64,000 nt of DNA from MWBF01 sp040772005 (GCA_040772005.1 JAXGYZ010000002.1:1178001-1242000); one strand, 5' to 3'. Positions 31,498 to 40,701 are shown, numbered from the stretch's first letter. Program-made: numbers and translations. Notes: a model not told the origin generated them from the sequence alone.

Positions 31498-33363
31498 ATG
31501 GAAAGCCGCATTTCGTCCGTGCTTACTGACCCCCGGCTGCGCCGCGAAATAGCTGAGGCCGAGGTCGCGCCCAGCATCAGCGCCCGCGCCGGCGCCCGTG
31601 CCTTCATCGGTGAGGATCTGCACGGCCTGTCACCCGGCGAGGAAGCAGTGGTCCTGCTGACCGGCCGGCCGTCCCTGCTGGTGCGCAGGAACCGGTTCGA
31701 ACTGCCCCGTTCGGGCAGTTGGGCCGATATCCTGTCGGCCCGCCGCGATATCATCGAGGCCCGGCTGCCGTCCATCGGCCGTATCGAGGTGGACGATGGC
31801 GCGGGCTACCGCCACTGCGGGACGGGCTGGGTCATCGCCGAGCGCGTCATCGCGACCAACCGGCACGTTGCGGAGGCGTTTGCGCGCAAGGATGGCGCGG
31901 GTGGCCGTTTCCTCAAGAGCTTCCTGGGGTCTGACATGGCCGCGCGCATCGACTTCCGCGAGGAATACCAGGGCGGCGATGCGTTCGAGGTCGATGTGCA
32001 GGAGATCATCTTCCTCGAGGATGTGGACCGGGCCCTGCCCGACATCGCGTTCCTCAAGCTGGCCGCGCACGGCAACCTGCCGCCGCCCATCCCCGTGTTG
32101 AGTACACCTTTGCAGCCCGGCGCGTCGTTGGCCGTCGTCGGCTATCCTGCGTTCGACCCGCGCTACGGTCTCGATGCGACGGAAGCGGCCAAGGCCATCT
32201 TCGGCACCATCTACGACGTCAAGCGGCTCAGCCCCGGCTGCGTGATGAGCGTGAGCAGCCGCACCTGGGCGTTTGCACACGATGCGACGACGCTGGGCGG
32301 CAATTCCGGCTCGCCCGTGCTGGACGTGGACACAGGCTACGTGGTGGGGATGCACTTCCTCGGCGACTTTCGCCGCGCCAACTACGCCGTCAACGCGAGC
32401 ACGCTGCTCGACAGGGCGCTGGCGCACTCGGTGTTTGCCGTATCGCGCGAACCGCTGCCCCCGGCCGTGCCCAAACCCGAAGTGGAAGCGCCTGAAGCCG
32501 GGGAGGAAGCGCCCGCCGACAACCTGGCAAACCGGACAGGCTACGACACGAAGTTCCTCGGGTCGCGGCTCACCGTGCCGCTGCCGAAGGTCACAGGCGA
32601 ACGCGCAGGCCAGGTCCTGAAGTTCCGCGATCCTGCGACCGGCAAGCTCACCGGTACGGCGAAATACACGCACTTCTCGGTCGTGATGAACAACGACCGC
32701 CGCCTGTGCTTCTATTCGGCGGTGAACATCGACGGCAAGAGCCTTGTCAAAGTAGGGGGCAAGCGGCCGGGCTGGCGGCTCGACCCGCGGCTGCCGGAAG
32801 AGGTGCAGATTCTCAACGAGTGCTATGGCAAGGAGACGGAGGGGCGGTTCAGCCGGGGCCACATGACCCGCCGCGAGGATCCTAACTGGGGCTCGGTCGA
32901 GCTCGCGAAGCAGGCGAACAAGGATACTTTCTATGTCTCCAACGCCACGCCGCAGTTCCAGCCCTTCAACGGCGGCATCTGGCTGCGACTCGAAGAGTAT
33001 GCGCTCGAAAATGCAGACCAGGACGACATGCGCATCAGCGTGTTCACCGGCCCGGTTTTCAGTGACGAGGACCCGGTCTACTTCGGGGTGCTCGTGCCGG
33101 TGCGCTTCTGGAAGGTGATTGCGTTCCGGCACGATGAGACCCGCAAGCTCTGCGCGACCGGGTACATCATGTCCCAGCGTGACATGCTGCCCGGCGCGGA
33201 GTTTGTCTTTGGCCGCTTCCAGCTTTACCAGGCGCCCATCGCGGAGATCGAAAGCCTGACGGGGCTCTCCTTCGGGAAGCTGAAGAACGCGGACCCGCTG
33301 CGCGTGGTGGAGGAAGCGCCGCCCGTGCCGCTGCAATCGCCGGATCAGATCAGGTTCGTGTAG
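31498..33363 (+). CDS. Trypsin-like serine protease fused to DNA/RNA non-specific endonuclease
   Basis: 621 residues; ATG at 31498 behind GGAGG, with a perfect TATAAT at 31440-31445. Residues ~90-315 are a chymotrypsin-fold protease: His123 (ATNRHVA), Asp182 (PDIAFLKL), Ser270 (GGNSGSPV). After a Pro/Glu linker, ~345-600 form a NUC-type beta-beta-alpha-metal nuclease: LPKVTG start, SRGHM with catalytic His455 (canonical DRGH), N-x-x-PQ around 482-486 and N491-x-GIWLRLE. No signal peptide or TM segment, so it is probably cytoplasmic. A protease that could release or activate a nuclease fits a self-destruct or anti-invader effector, but no partner genes are adjacent. Confidence 0.8.
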   Translation: MESRISSVLTDPRLRREIAEAEVAPSISARAGARAFIGEDLHGLSPGEEAVVLLTGRPSLLVRRNRFELPRSGSWADILSARRDIIEARLPSIGRIEVDDGAGYRHCGTGWVIAERVIATNRHVAEAFARKDGAGGRFLKSFLGSDMAARIDFREEYQGGDAFEVDVQEIIFLEDVDRALPDIAFLKLAAHGNLPPPIPVLSTPLQPGASLAVVGYPAFDPRYGLDATEAAKAIFGTIYDVKRLSPGCVMSVSSRTWAFAHDATTLGGNSGSPVLDVDTGYVVGMHFLGDFRRANYAVNASTLLDRALAHSVFAVSREPLPPAVPKPEVEAPEAGEEAPADNLANRTGYDTKFLGSRLTVPLPKVTGERAGQVLKFRDPATGKLTGTAKYTHFSVVMNNDRRLCFYSAVNIDGKSLVKVGGKRPGWRLDPRLPEEVQILNECYGKETEGRFSRGHMTRREDPNWGSVELAKQANKDTFYVSNATPQFQPFNGGIWLRLEEYALENADQDDMRISVFTGPVFSDEDPVYFGVLVPVRFWKVIAFRHDETRKLCATGYIMSQRDMLPGAEFVFGRFQLYQAPIAEIESLTGLSFGKLKNADPLRVVEEAPPVPLQSPDQIRFV

Positions 33364-33382
33364 GGAGGGGAAGTTTGTTTCG

Positions 33383-33421
33383 AAAGGTGTTTTGGGGGGC
33401 GCAGCCGCCCAAAACACCTTT
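33383..33421. terminator. GC-centred hairpin between convergent genes
   Basis: aaaggtgttttgggg pairs with the inverted copy ending aaaacaccttt around a gggcgcagccgccc centre. Being A/T-flanked on both sides between two convergent stops, it can act as a bidirectional terminator. Confidence 0.65.
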
Positions 33422-33442
33422 GATGGAAACTCTGTCTTCGCC

Positions 33443-34609
33443 CTACATCCGCGCGACCGCCGCGTGAATCCGGTCCAGCGCCATCTCGAGGTTATCCATC
33501 GAGTTGGCGAAGCACAGCCGCAGATACCCCTCGCCGTTCGGGCCGAAGGCCGTCCCCGGCAGCACGGCCACGCCCGCCTCGTTCAGCAGCATGTCCGCCC
33601 ACCAGGCGGAGCTGCGCCCGTGGGAAGACACATTCGGGAACGCGTAGAACGCGCCCTGCGGCACGCGGCAGCGCCAGCCCGGGATCGCGTTCAGCCCTGC
33701 GACCAGGACATCGCGGCGACGCTGATACTCCGCCACCACCTGCTCCACCGGTTCCTGCGGTCCCCGGAGCGCCTCGACGCCCGCGACTTGGGTGAAGCTC
33801 GCGGTGCAGCCGACCGCGTGGGTCAGCAGCAGCTCGACGCGCTCGGCCAGCGCCTCCGGCATGATGCCGTAGCCCAGCCGCCAGCCCGTCATCGCGTAGG
33901 TCTTGGAGAAGCCGTCACAGATGACCGTCCGCTCGGCCATGCCGGGGAGGGTCGCGATGCTCGGCGCGGGCCGGCCATCGAAGGCGAGGCGCATATAAAT
34001 CTCGTCCGAGAGCACCCAGATGTCGCGGCGGATGGCGACCTCCGCGATGTGCTGCAGGGCCGCCAGCGGCATCACGCCGCCGGTGGGGTTGCTGGGCGAG
34101 TTGAGGATGATGAGCCGGGTGCGGTCGGTGAGGAGGCGGTCGAACGCGACCAGGTCGAACGAGAAATCGGCCTCCTCGCATAGGGGCACGGGTCGGGCGA
34201 TCCCGCCCGCAACGCCGATCATCGCCGCATACGTGGGGAAGCCGGGATCCGGATAGATGACCTCGTCGCCGGGCCGCACGAGCGCCAGCGTCGGGAAGAA
34301 GAGCGCGGGCTTCGCGCCGGGGCCGACCACGACCTGCTGCGGCCGGATGTCCATGCCGCGGCGCGCGCCGGCGTCCTCCGCGATGGCCGCGCGCAGCGCC
34401 GGGATGCCCGCGGAGGGAGTGTAGCGGGTGAAACCCTGCTCGATGGCCCGAATGCCCGCCTGTGCCACATGGCTGAAGGTCGGCACATCGGGCTGGCCGA
34501 TCTCCAGGTGGATGATGTGCTTACCGGCCGCTTCCAGCGCCTGGGCGCGCGCCAGCATATGATATGCGCCTTCCGGCTCCAGGTGTCCAACGCGTTCTGC
34601 GAAATCCAT
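33443..34609 (-). CDS. Class I/II PLP-dependent aminotransferase (aspartate aminotransferase-like)
   Basis: 388 residues, fold type I. Key residues: HLEIGQPD near the start, TRYTPSAGIPALR, NSPSNPTGG with Asn174, SDEIYMRL with Asp202, Lys236 in CDGFSKTYAMTGWRLG (Schiff base) and Arg244. It transfers an amino group between an amino acid and 2-oxoglutarate or pyruvate. It is downstream of the octopine-dehydrogenase-like gene on the same strand but separated by a perfect 19-bp palindrome, so co-transcription is uncertain. The amino-acid substrate is not predictable. Confidence 0.88.
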   Translation of the reverse strand: MDFAERVGHLEPEGAYHMLARAQALEAAGKHIIHLEIGQPDVPTFSHVAQAGIRAIEQGFTRYTPSAGIPALRAAIAEDAGARRGMDIRPQQVVVGPGAKPALFFPTLALVRPGDEVIYPDPGFPTYAAMIGVAGGIARPVPLCEEADFSFDLVAFDRLLTDRTRLIILNSPSNPTGGVMPLAALQHIAEVAIRRDIWVLSDEIYMRLAFDGRPAPSIATLPGMAERTVICDGFSKTYAMTGWRLGYGIMPEALAERVELLLTHAVGCTASFTQVAGVEALRGPQEPVEQVVAEYQRRRDVLVAGLNAIPGWRCRVPQGAFYAFPNVSSHGRSSAWWADMLLNEAGVAVLPGTAFGPNGEGYLRLCFANSMDNLEMALDRIHAAVARM

Positions 34610-34678
34610 AGGACCTCATGATGGGATGGGATTGGGAAACCGGGGCTTATTGTACCATCAGAGGTGCTGTTAACCATT

Positions 34679-34719
34679 CGCGGGTCTGACGGGCCGCAGA
34701 GCGGCCCGTCAGACCCGCG
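34679..34719. repeat. Perfect 19-bp inverted repeat between dehydrogenase and aminotransferase genes
   Basis: Arms 34679-34697 and 34701-34719 are exact inverted copies (cgcgggtctgacgggccgc) around aga. It lies 15 bases after the dehydrogenase stop on the minus strand and has no T-run. Confidence 0.8.
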
Positions 34720-34733
34720 AACAACCTCATTCG

Positions 34734-35942
34734 TCAGGCGGCGACTTCCGGCTCCAGGAGCTCGACCACGGGTACGGGTTCGGGCAAGCGGGCGACGGCC
34801 GGCTGGCTGTTGAACCCCAGTCCGCAATCCTCGCCGTCCACCGTGCCCTCGTTCACATACTGGGTCAGCTCGCAGACGCTCCATTGCTCGATGCCCAGCT
34901 TGTCCAGCGTGCGGCCGCGGCGCCAGTAGTCCGTGCGATGGATGATGCACGCGAGCCGGATCATGGCATCCATCGCGCGCACCGACACCCCGAACCGCTG
35001 GCCGAGCGCGGCCAATGGCACGAGGCTCATCGGGATGTCCTCGAAGATGTAGCGGTGATTGAGAGTCGGCGGCGCCTGAATCCCATAGTAGCCCGGTTGG
35101 TTGTGGATCGCCTCGTGCAGGTCGTTGCCGGTCGCGTTGTAGGCCATCTGCAGCCATTCCAGCGCGCTCTGCGCACGGATGCCGAGCGCCGCGGCGACCG
35201 TCAGCCGCTCGCGGTCCATCGCCTCCAGGATGCGGGCGACAGAGGGCGTCACGCCGTCGATGTAGAACTGGTAGTTGCCGTGCGTGGCCTCGATCCAACC
35301 GGCGTTGAGCAGCGTCAGCGTCGGATGGAAGATGGCGCCCATGTTGTCGAGACTGGTCTTGAGCACGTTGCCGCCGTCGATGAACTGCGGGTATGCGGGC
35401 CGGAGCGCATCCAGCACGGACTGGGTGCGCGTCGCGGGCAGCGCGGCCAGCGGTACGGCTTCCTTGACGCGGAAGATGCGCGCCTGGGCCGGGCCGTCGC
35501 TGCGGCTGGCGTAGATGAAGGTCCCGGCCTCGGCCACCGTCACATCGGCGCGGCAGCCCTGGTCGCGCAGCACTTTCACGAATTCGATGGCGCCGCAAGT
35601 GCGCCCCGGGTTCAGCACGACGATTTGCCCATCCTGCAGGTGCGGGGCGCAGCCTTGCGCCACATCGCGGTGCGCGGAGGATGGCGTCACGACCATGACG
35701 ATCTCGGCATTAGCCAGTGCTACGGCGTAGTCGGAGGTGACGCGGGCCAGGGGGCCGAACCCACCGGGGAGGCCGTCGTTGCGTTCCAGGTCGATGCCCC
35801 CGCGCAGCCGGATCGCGGCCACGCGCTCAGGCGTTCGGTTGAAGAGCGTCGTATGGAAGCCCATCAGCGCGAGGTGGGCGGCCATGGCTCTGCCGCCGTG
35901 CCCGCTGCCGATCACCGTGTAGCGTGTATTGGTGTGTATCAT
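34734..35942 (-). CDS. NAD/NADP octopine/nopaline dehydrogenase-family protein
   Basis: 402 residues from the ATG at 35942, with GAGGAGG eight bases upstream. The N-terminal Rossmann motif is YTVIGSGHGGRAMAAHLA (G12, G14, G16), followed by FNRTPERV and VVTPSSAH. The C-terminal Octopine_DH domain has the expected DNMGAIFHPTLTLLNAGWIE. Such enzymes reduce the imine formed between an amino acid and a keto acid, or act as related opine/ketopantoate-type reductases. It starts 11 bases after the stop of the B12-binding protein gene and so shares its riboswitch-controlled transcript. Confidence 0.82.
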   Translation of the reverse strand: MIHTNTRYTVIGSGHGGRAMAAHLALMGFHTTLFNRTPERVAAIRLRGGIDLERNDGLPGGFGPLARVTSDYAVALANAEIVMVVTPSSAHRDVAQGCAPHLQDGQIVVLNPGRTCGAIEFVKVLRDQGCRADVTVAEAGTFIYASRSDGPAQARIFRVKEAVPLAALPATRTQSVLDALRPAYPQFIDGGNVLKTSLDNMGAIFHPTLTLLNAGWIEATHGNYQFYIDGVTPSVARILEAMDRERLTVAAALGIRAQSALEWLQMAYNATGNDLHEAIHNQPGYYGIQAPPTLNHRYIFEDIPMSLVPLAALGQRFGVSVRAMDAMIRLACIIHRTDYWRRGRTLDKLGIEQWSVCELTQYVNEGTVDGEDCGLGFNSQPAVARLPEPVPVVELLEPEVAA

Positions 35943-35953
35943 GTGATTCCTCC

Positions 35954-37633
35954 TCATGCCAGTTCGAGGGTTGGTCGTTCGTTGACTGCGCCGAGGCGCA
36001 GCCCGGCCAGCCGTTCTGCCTCGCTGCGCACCCGGCCAGTTGCCGGGTCCACCGCGACGCACGCGCCGCGCTCGTCGATGCGCGTGACAACCGTGCCCCG
36101 CGCGTAAGGGTTCCCCTTGAGCTGGGGCGCATCGAGGATGCCATGCTCGACCGCCGCGGCGAGTGTCGCCGCGTCCGCCAGCGGGTCATCCACAGCAGGC
36201 GCAGCCAGGCTGCGGATGGCGTCCAGCGTCAGCCGCGTCTCGACAATGAGTTCGGCCTTGCGTGCCTGGACGGCCGGGTCCGCAGTCATATCGGGCGCGC
36301 CGGCCAACGCATTCTCGATGGCGCGCCGCGCCACCTTGCAGGCCGCAATCACATCTGCACCCGTGGCCGCGTGGTCGGCCTCCGTGTGCCCGACGACATG
36401 GAGGATGTGCGGCTTGAGCTGCATCTGCAGGTAGGTGGCCGCAGCCAGGTGACCGCGTGCGGCCTCCGGGTCCAGCGGGAAGCTGAGCAGGCCCGTGCGC
36501 GTTTGCCGCCAGATGCGGAAGTCCTCGGTCTCTAACTCGGCCACCATCTCCAGAACGGCGAGCATCTTGGCGAGGTCCATCGCATCCGAGAGATCGTTCG
36601 GGCTGTTGAACATGAGCTGCGCGATATAGTCATGGACACCGCAGGTCCGCGCATTGTACGCGGAGAGATAGGCCGCCGCGACGAAGACCGTGTCCGGCGC
36701 GTCGCGCATCCCCCAGTGGTGCGGCTCGTTGGCCTCCACCGGCACGCCGCGCTGCGCGTACCAGGTCATCAGCTCCTGATGGAGGGCTAGCGATTCAGCC
36801 AGTCCGTGCGGCCCGCGGCCGTCCATAGCATTGAACCAGAACAGCGGGACGGCGGCCCAGGCCAGGTTGATGGTCTCCAGGTACATCTCGGCCAGGCGCA
36901 CGAAGTCATCGGTGCCCGAATAGGTGCGCAGCAGCGGGAAGTTGCCTGTGCGCGAGGCCGCGTAGAGGCTGCGGTAGTCATCGGCGCTGCGCACCGGCAC
37001 GCCCCCCGCGCCGCGGCGTCGCGGATCCTGGCGCTCAGGGTGGAAGAAGTTCTCCTGCGCATCCTGGTCGATGCCCAGCGAGATGACATCGAGGATGCGC
37101 GCATCCGCAATCTCTGCGATCCCCGCGCGCGTGGCCTCCAGCGACGGCAGGCCGAAATGGTGGCGCAGCAGGGGATAAGGTGCCTTCCAGGCGAGGCGCT
37201 CCAGCAGCGTCGCGGGCGGCGGGGCAGCCACGTCAGGCCCGCCGCTGCCCCGCAGGTAGGCCAGCACTGCCTCGACCGGCTCTGAGCCGTCGAAGACGGC
37301 GTCGAAGAAGCCGCCCAGGCTGCGGGCGCGCTCTGCGACGGGCGGCGTGCCGCCGAAAGCGAACCGCACGCCGGCCTGGCGCAGGTCATCGGCGCTTTCG
37401 GCAAACTCGGCCAGCAGGGCCGCGCCGTTCTCCGGGGTGAGCCGGTATGACACGCCGACCAACTGCGCGTGGTGTTCCTGGGCTGCCTGGATGAGCTGCT
37501 CCGGCGCAACAGCAGGGCCGAGAAATACGGTCTGCCAGCCGGCCTGTTCGGCCAACCGCAGGAAACGCGCGACGCCGGCCACGTGGACGCACTCGCCGAG
37601 CGCGGCGGCAATGACAACGGGTTTGTTCTGCAT
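35954..37633 (-). CDS. Cobalamin-binding-domain protein, mutase-like
   Basis: 559 residues from the ATG at 37633 (AGGAGC upstream). Residues 1-130 look like a B12-binding flavodoxin fold: ALGECVHVAGVARFLRLAEQ, with His17 in the D-x-H-x-x-G position (here C-V-H-V-A-G), FLGPAVAPEQLIQAA and VGVSYRLTPEN. Residues ~190-470 may form a TIM-barrel-like catalytic part similar in layout to methylaspartate/glutamate-mutase large subunits (FFHPERQDPRRRGAGG, WFNAMDGRGPHG, VEANEPHHWGMRDAPD). A carbon-skeleton rearrangement or methyl transfer is plausible. The leader contains a c-di-AMP riboswitch. Confidence 0.7.
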   Translation of the reverse strand: MQNKPVVIAAALGECVHVAGVARFLRLAEQAGWQTVFLGPAVAPEQLIQAAQEHHAQLVGVSYRLTPENGAALLAEFAESADDLRQAGVRFAFGGTPPVAERARSLGGFFDAVFDGSEPVEAVLAYLRGSGGPDVAAPPPATLLERLAWKAPYPLLRHHFGLPSLEATRAGIAEIADARILDVISLGIDQDAQENFFHPERQDPRRRGAGGVPVRSADDYRSLYAASRTGNFPLLRTYSGTDDFVRLAEMYLETINLAWAAVPLFWFNAMDGRGPHGLAESLALHQELMTWYAQRGVPVEANEPHHWGMRDAPDTVFVAAAYLSAYNARTCGVHDYIAQLMFNSPNDLSDAMDLAKMLAVLEMVAELETEDFRIWRQTRTGLLSFPLDPEAARGHLAAATYLQMQLKPHILHVVGHTEADHAATGADVIAACKVARRAIENALAGAPDMTADPAVQARKAELIVETRLTLDAIRSLAAPAVDDPLADAATLAAAVEHGILDAPQLKGNPYARGTVVTRIDERGACVAVDPATGRVRSEAERLAGLRLGAVNERPTLELA

Positions 37634-37796
37634 AATCTTGCTCCTGTCGAAACGCGCGCCCGCGGCCAATGTAACCCATGCAGGGTGTAACGGCTGCCAG
37701 GCTGCGACGAATCACTCGATTGGTTGGACAGAAGACAGGAGTACGGAGAGGAAGGCCGGAGGGTCGCCTTTCTCAGAGGTCAAACTGGGTTCCTGT

Positions 37797-37922
37797 CTCT
37801 TCCAATCGCCTGCGGGGTTAGCTGACGGGTTCGGGCTGGAAGATGGTTGCCCTACGCACGAGTCGTGCGACTCACCCCACTAAGATGGTTCCCCCGTCTC
37901 CCTTTCGGGAGTTCGGCTATAG
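37797..37922 (-). ncRNA. c-di-AMP riboswitch (ydaO/yuaA type)
   Basis: The minus strand carries the conserved ydaO blocks in order: GACGGGGGAACCA, GTGGGGTGAGTC, GTAGGGCAACC, CCCGAACCCGTCAGCTAACC and CCCGCAGGCG. Helix P1 can form from ATAGCC and GGCGAT. The aptamer starts about ten bases after a predicted transcription start and lies about 165 bases upstream of the B12-binding protein ATG. The P1 3' strand (CGATTGG, 37802-37808) can instead pair with CCAATCG (37717-37723), which gives a candidate switching helix. c-di-AMP usually turns such genes off. Confidence 0.92.
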
Positions 37923-37937
37923 CATTACATTGGCAAG

Positions 37938-37967
37938 ATTATATCTTGAGTCCGGCCAATTCTGCAA
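37938..37967 (-). promoter_or_regulatory. Promoter of the riboswitch-controlled operon
   Basis: Perfect TATAAT on the minus strand (37938-37943), 18-base spacer and a weak -35, TTGCAG (37962-37967). Transcription would start near 37931, just before the aptamer. Confidence 0.7.
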
Positions 37968-38054
37968 GCTATTATCCATTAGTAACTGTCACTGTTGCAA
38001 ACCCGGCATGTGGGCGTGCTGGCCTTGTGTTACGAGGTAGCGCTGGACACTTGC

Positions 38055-38250
38055 GCGAAAAGGGTGCGTTTCATGTTGGGGGCGCGGCCATCGCGGATAA
38101 ACGAATGCGCTGGCGCGCCACGAATACGCGAAGCGTGTGCGCCGCGGCGGGATATTCGTGTATCCGTGCCCGGCGCCGCAGCGCCATTCGCGTATGCGCG
38201 CTGGCCGCGTTCGCCCCCAGTATGAAACGCGCCCGCGCGAAAATCCGCAC
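38055..38250. repeat. About 195-bp imperfect palindrome upstream of rel
   Basis: The left half (gcgcgaaaagggtgcgtttcat, split, then gttgggggcgcggcc and gataaacgaatgcgc) is mirrored in the right half (gcgcattcg/gtatccg, gcggccgcg-like, gcccccagtatgaaacgcgcccgcgcg). Many mismatches and small loops. It lies between the divergent riboswitch and rel promoters. No ORF of its own is convincing. Confidence 0.6.
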
Positions 38251-38279
38251 TTGACCTGCCGCGCGGCCTGTGCTATAGT
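38251..38279 (+). promoter_or_regulatory. Promoter of rel
   Basis: TTGACC (38251-38256), 17-base spacer, TATAGT (38274-38279); 75 bases upstream of the rel ATG. Confidence 0.82.
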
Positions 38280-38354
38280 CACCATAAGGGCGTGTAGAAG
38301 CATGCGACGCAGTAGTTACCGCGTCGCATTTCGATTAAAGGACCGGGCTGCGCC

Positions 38355-40526
38355 ATGACTTGGGAAACTCTGCTCAACCAGCTTCCTAAAAGCTACACGC
38401 AACAGGACGTTGCGCTGGTCCAACGCGCCTACGAAGTGGCCGAGCGCGCCCATGGACCGCAGTTGCGCAAGTCCGGCGAGGCCTATATCGTGCATCCGAT
38501 GACCGTGGCTCAGATTCTGGCCGACCTGCGGCTGGATGCGAAGACGGTCGCGGCTGCGCTGTTGCACGATGTGGCGGAGGACACCGCGGTGAAGATGCCC
38601 GAACTGGCTGAGGAGTTCGGGCCCGAAGTCGCCAGTATGGTGGATGGCGTCACCAAATTGAGCAATATCGCCGACATGGCCTCTCTGCCGACCGATAGCC
38701 GTGACCCGCGCGTCGAGAGCCTGCGCAAGATGCTGCTGGCGATGGTCAACGATGTGCGCGTGGTGTTGATTAAGCTGGCCGACCGCCTGCACAACATGCG
38801 AACGATCAACTACATGAGCCGCGAGAAGCAACTGCGCATCTCGCGCGAGACGCTCGACATTTATGCGCCGTTGGCGAGTGTCCTGGGTATCTACCAGGTC
38901 AAGTGGGAACTGGAGGACCTGGCGTTCCGCTGCCTGATGCCAGATACCTACGAGAAAATGCAGCGGGTGCTGATCGAACAGCGCCCGGAACGCGAGGCGT
39001 ACATCCAGGGCATCGTGACCCAACTCCAGAACGAGCTGGCACGGCACAACATTCAGGCGACGGTCACGGGCCGCCCCAAGCACATTTACAGCATCTACCG
39101 CAAGATGAATCGCAAGGGCGTGGACATGGAGCAGGTCTACGACCAGCAGGGCGTGCGCGTCATCGTGCCGGAAATCGGCGACTGCTACGCGGCGTTGGGG
39201 GTCGTACACACCCTCTGGCGCCCGATCAAGGGCGAGTTCGATGACTACATCGCGACGCCCAAGGAGAACCAGTACCAGTCGCTGCACACGGCCGTCTACG
39301 GGCCGTTCGGCAAACCGCTCGAAGTGCAAATTCGCACGCCGGAAATGGATCGCATCGCAGAGGTCGGCATTGCGGCGCACTGGCGCTACAAGTCACAGAC
39401 GCGGCATGATGACGCCTACGAGCGCAAGATCGCGTGGCTGCGCTCCGTCATCGAGTGGCAATCGCAGGAGCAGAGCGGCGGCAGCGATTTCCTGGCAACC
39501 GTCAAGGAGGACCTGTTCAAGGAGCGGGTCTATGTCTTCACCCCGAAGGGTGATGTCATCGACTTGCCGGCCGGAGCCACCCCGATCGACTTCGCCTACC
39601 GGGTCCATACGGAAATCGGCCATCGCTGCCGCGGCGCGAAGGTGCGCGGCAGGCTCGTTAACCTTGACTACCAGTTGTCGAGCGGTGACCAGGTCGAAAT
39701 CCTGACCGCCAAGCGCGGCGGTCCCAGCCGCGATTGGCTCAACCCTAACCTGGGCTATGTCAAGACTGACCGGGCGCGCACGAAAATCCGCCAGTGGTTC
39801 CGCCAACAGAATCGGGATGAGAACATCACTGCGGGACGCCAGATTCTGGAGCGCGAGCTCAACCGGCTGGGTATCGACAACAAGTCGTACCAAGAGGTGG
39901 CTTCGCTGTTCAAGGTCGAGAATCTGGACGACTTCCTGGAGAAGCTGGGCACCGGTGATCATACGCCTGCGGATGTCGCAGAGCACGTGCTCCAGCTCGG
40001 CAAGGTCGAGGAACTGCCGAAGGAAGCTGCTGCGACCCTGCCGCCGCAGGAAGCCCCTCAACCGCCCGCGGTCAAGCTGAGCGGCGACGGTGTTACGGTG
40101 ATGGGCACGGGCAACATGCTGACCTATATCGCGCGCTGCTGCAACCCTGTGCCGCCCGATGAGATTACCGGTTTCGTGACGCGCGGCCGCGGGGTAGCTG
40201 TCCACCGCAGCGACTGTCCGAATGTGCTGCGGCTGGATGGGGAGCGGGTCATCCGGGTCAGTTGGGGCGCGAGCCCGCCGAAAATCTCGCGGGTCAAGAT
40301 TCGCGTCCAGGCGTATGATCGGGCCGGGCTGCTGAACGAGATCACAGGCGTTTTGAAAGAAGAGAACATCAACCTCGAAGACGCGTCCGCCGTCACGGCG
40401 CGGCAGGACAACCTCGCCCTCATCACTGCAACCCTGGAAGTGCGCGATGCGGAACAGTTGAGCCGGGTGCTCACCCGCATCGAGCGTCTGCCCAACGTCC
40501 AGCAGGTCCGACGGCAAAACGGGTAG
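38355..40526 (+). CDS. rel: Bifunctional (p)ppGpp synthetase/hydrolase Rel
   Basis: 723 residues, full-length long RSH. HD hydrolase: His47, His71-Asp72, Glu75-Asp76 (LLHDVAEDT) and KLADRLHNMRT. Synthetase: GRPKHIYSIYRKM, VYDQQGVRVIV with the metal Asp, KENQYQSLHT and LEVQIRT with the catalytic Glu. TGS domain from RVYVFTPKGDVIDL, zinc-finger domain with ARCCNPVPPDEI, HRSDCPN, and a C-terminal ACT domain. Both enzyme sites look intact, so it makes and degrades (p)ppGpp in response to ribosome state. It is monocistronic with its own promoter and terminator. It provides the in-genome comparison for the degenerate homologue at 50069. Confidence 0.95.
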   Translation: MTWETLLNQLPKSYTQQDVALVQRAYEVAERAHGPQLRKSGEAYIVHPMTVAQILADLRLDAKTVAAALLHDVAEDTAVKMPELAEEFGPEVASMVDGVTKLSNIADMASLPTDSRDPRVESLRKMLLAMVNDVRVVLIKLADRLHNMRTINYMSREKQLRISRETLDIYAPLASVLGIYQVKWELEDLAFRCLMPDTYEKMQRVLIEQRPEREAYIQGIVTQLQNELARHNIQATVTGRPKHIYSIYRKMNRKGVDMEQVYDQQGVRVIVPEIGDCYAALGVVHTLWRPIKGEFDDYIATPKENQYQSLHTAVYGPFGKPLEVQIRTPEMDRIAEVGIAAHWRYKSQTRHDDAYERKIAWLRSVIEWQSQEQSGGSDFLATVKEDLFKERVYVFTPKGDVIDLPAGATPIDFAYRVHTEIGHRCRGAKVRGRLVNLDYQLSSGDQVEILTAKRGGPSRDWLNPNLGYVKTDRARTKIRQWFRQQNRDENITAGRQILERELNRLGIDNKSYQEVASLFKVENLDDFLEKLGTGDHTPADVAEHVLQLGKVEELPKEAAATLPPQEAPQPPAVKLSGDGVTVMGTGNMLTYIARCCNPVPPDEITGFVTRGRGVAVHRSDCPNVLRLDGERVIRVSWGASPPKISRVKIRVQAYDRAGLLNEITGVLKEENINLEDASAVTARQDNLALITATLEVRDAEQLSRVLTRIERLPNVQQVRRQNG

Positions 40527-40664
40527 GTGTCTGATCTGAACATGGACCGCCGAGCACCAGCTCGGCGCAACTCCATCCCATCTCCTGTCCTCGTTGTCCT
40601 GCCGCGCGGGGTGAGTGTCTATTCAGATCGGACAAGCCATGATCCATGCCGGGTAGTGGATAAG

Positions 40665-40701
40665 ACAGAAGGGCGCAGAGAAATCTGCGCCCTTCTGTTT
40701 G
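40665..40701 (+). terminator. Terminator of rel
   Basis: A perfect 15-bp stem (acagaagggcgcaga / tctgcgcccttctgt, 40665-40679 and 40684-40698) with GAAA loop, followed by a short TTT. A second, weaker hairpin (ccttgtg/cacaagg) is at about 40730-40758. The rest of the gap shows no gene. Confidence 0.75.
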
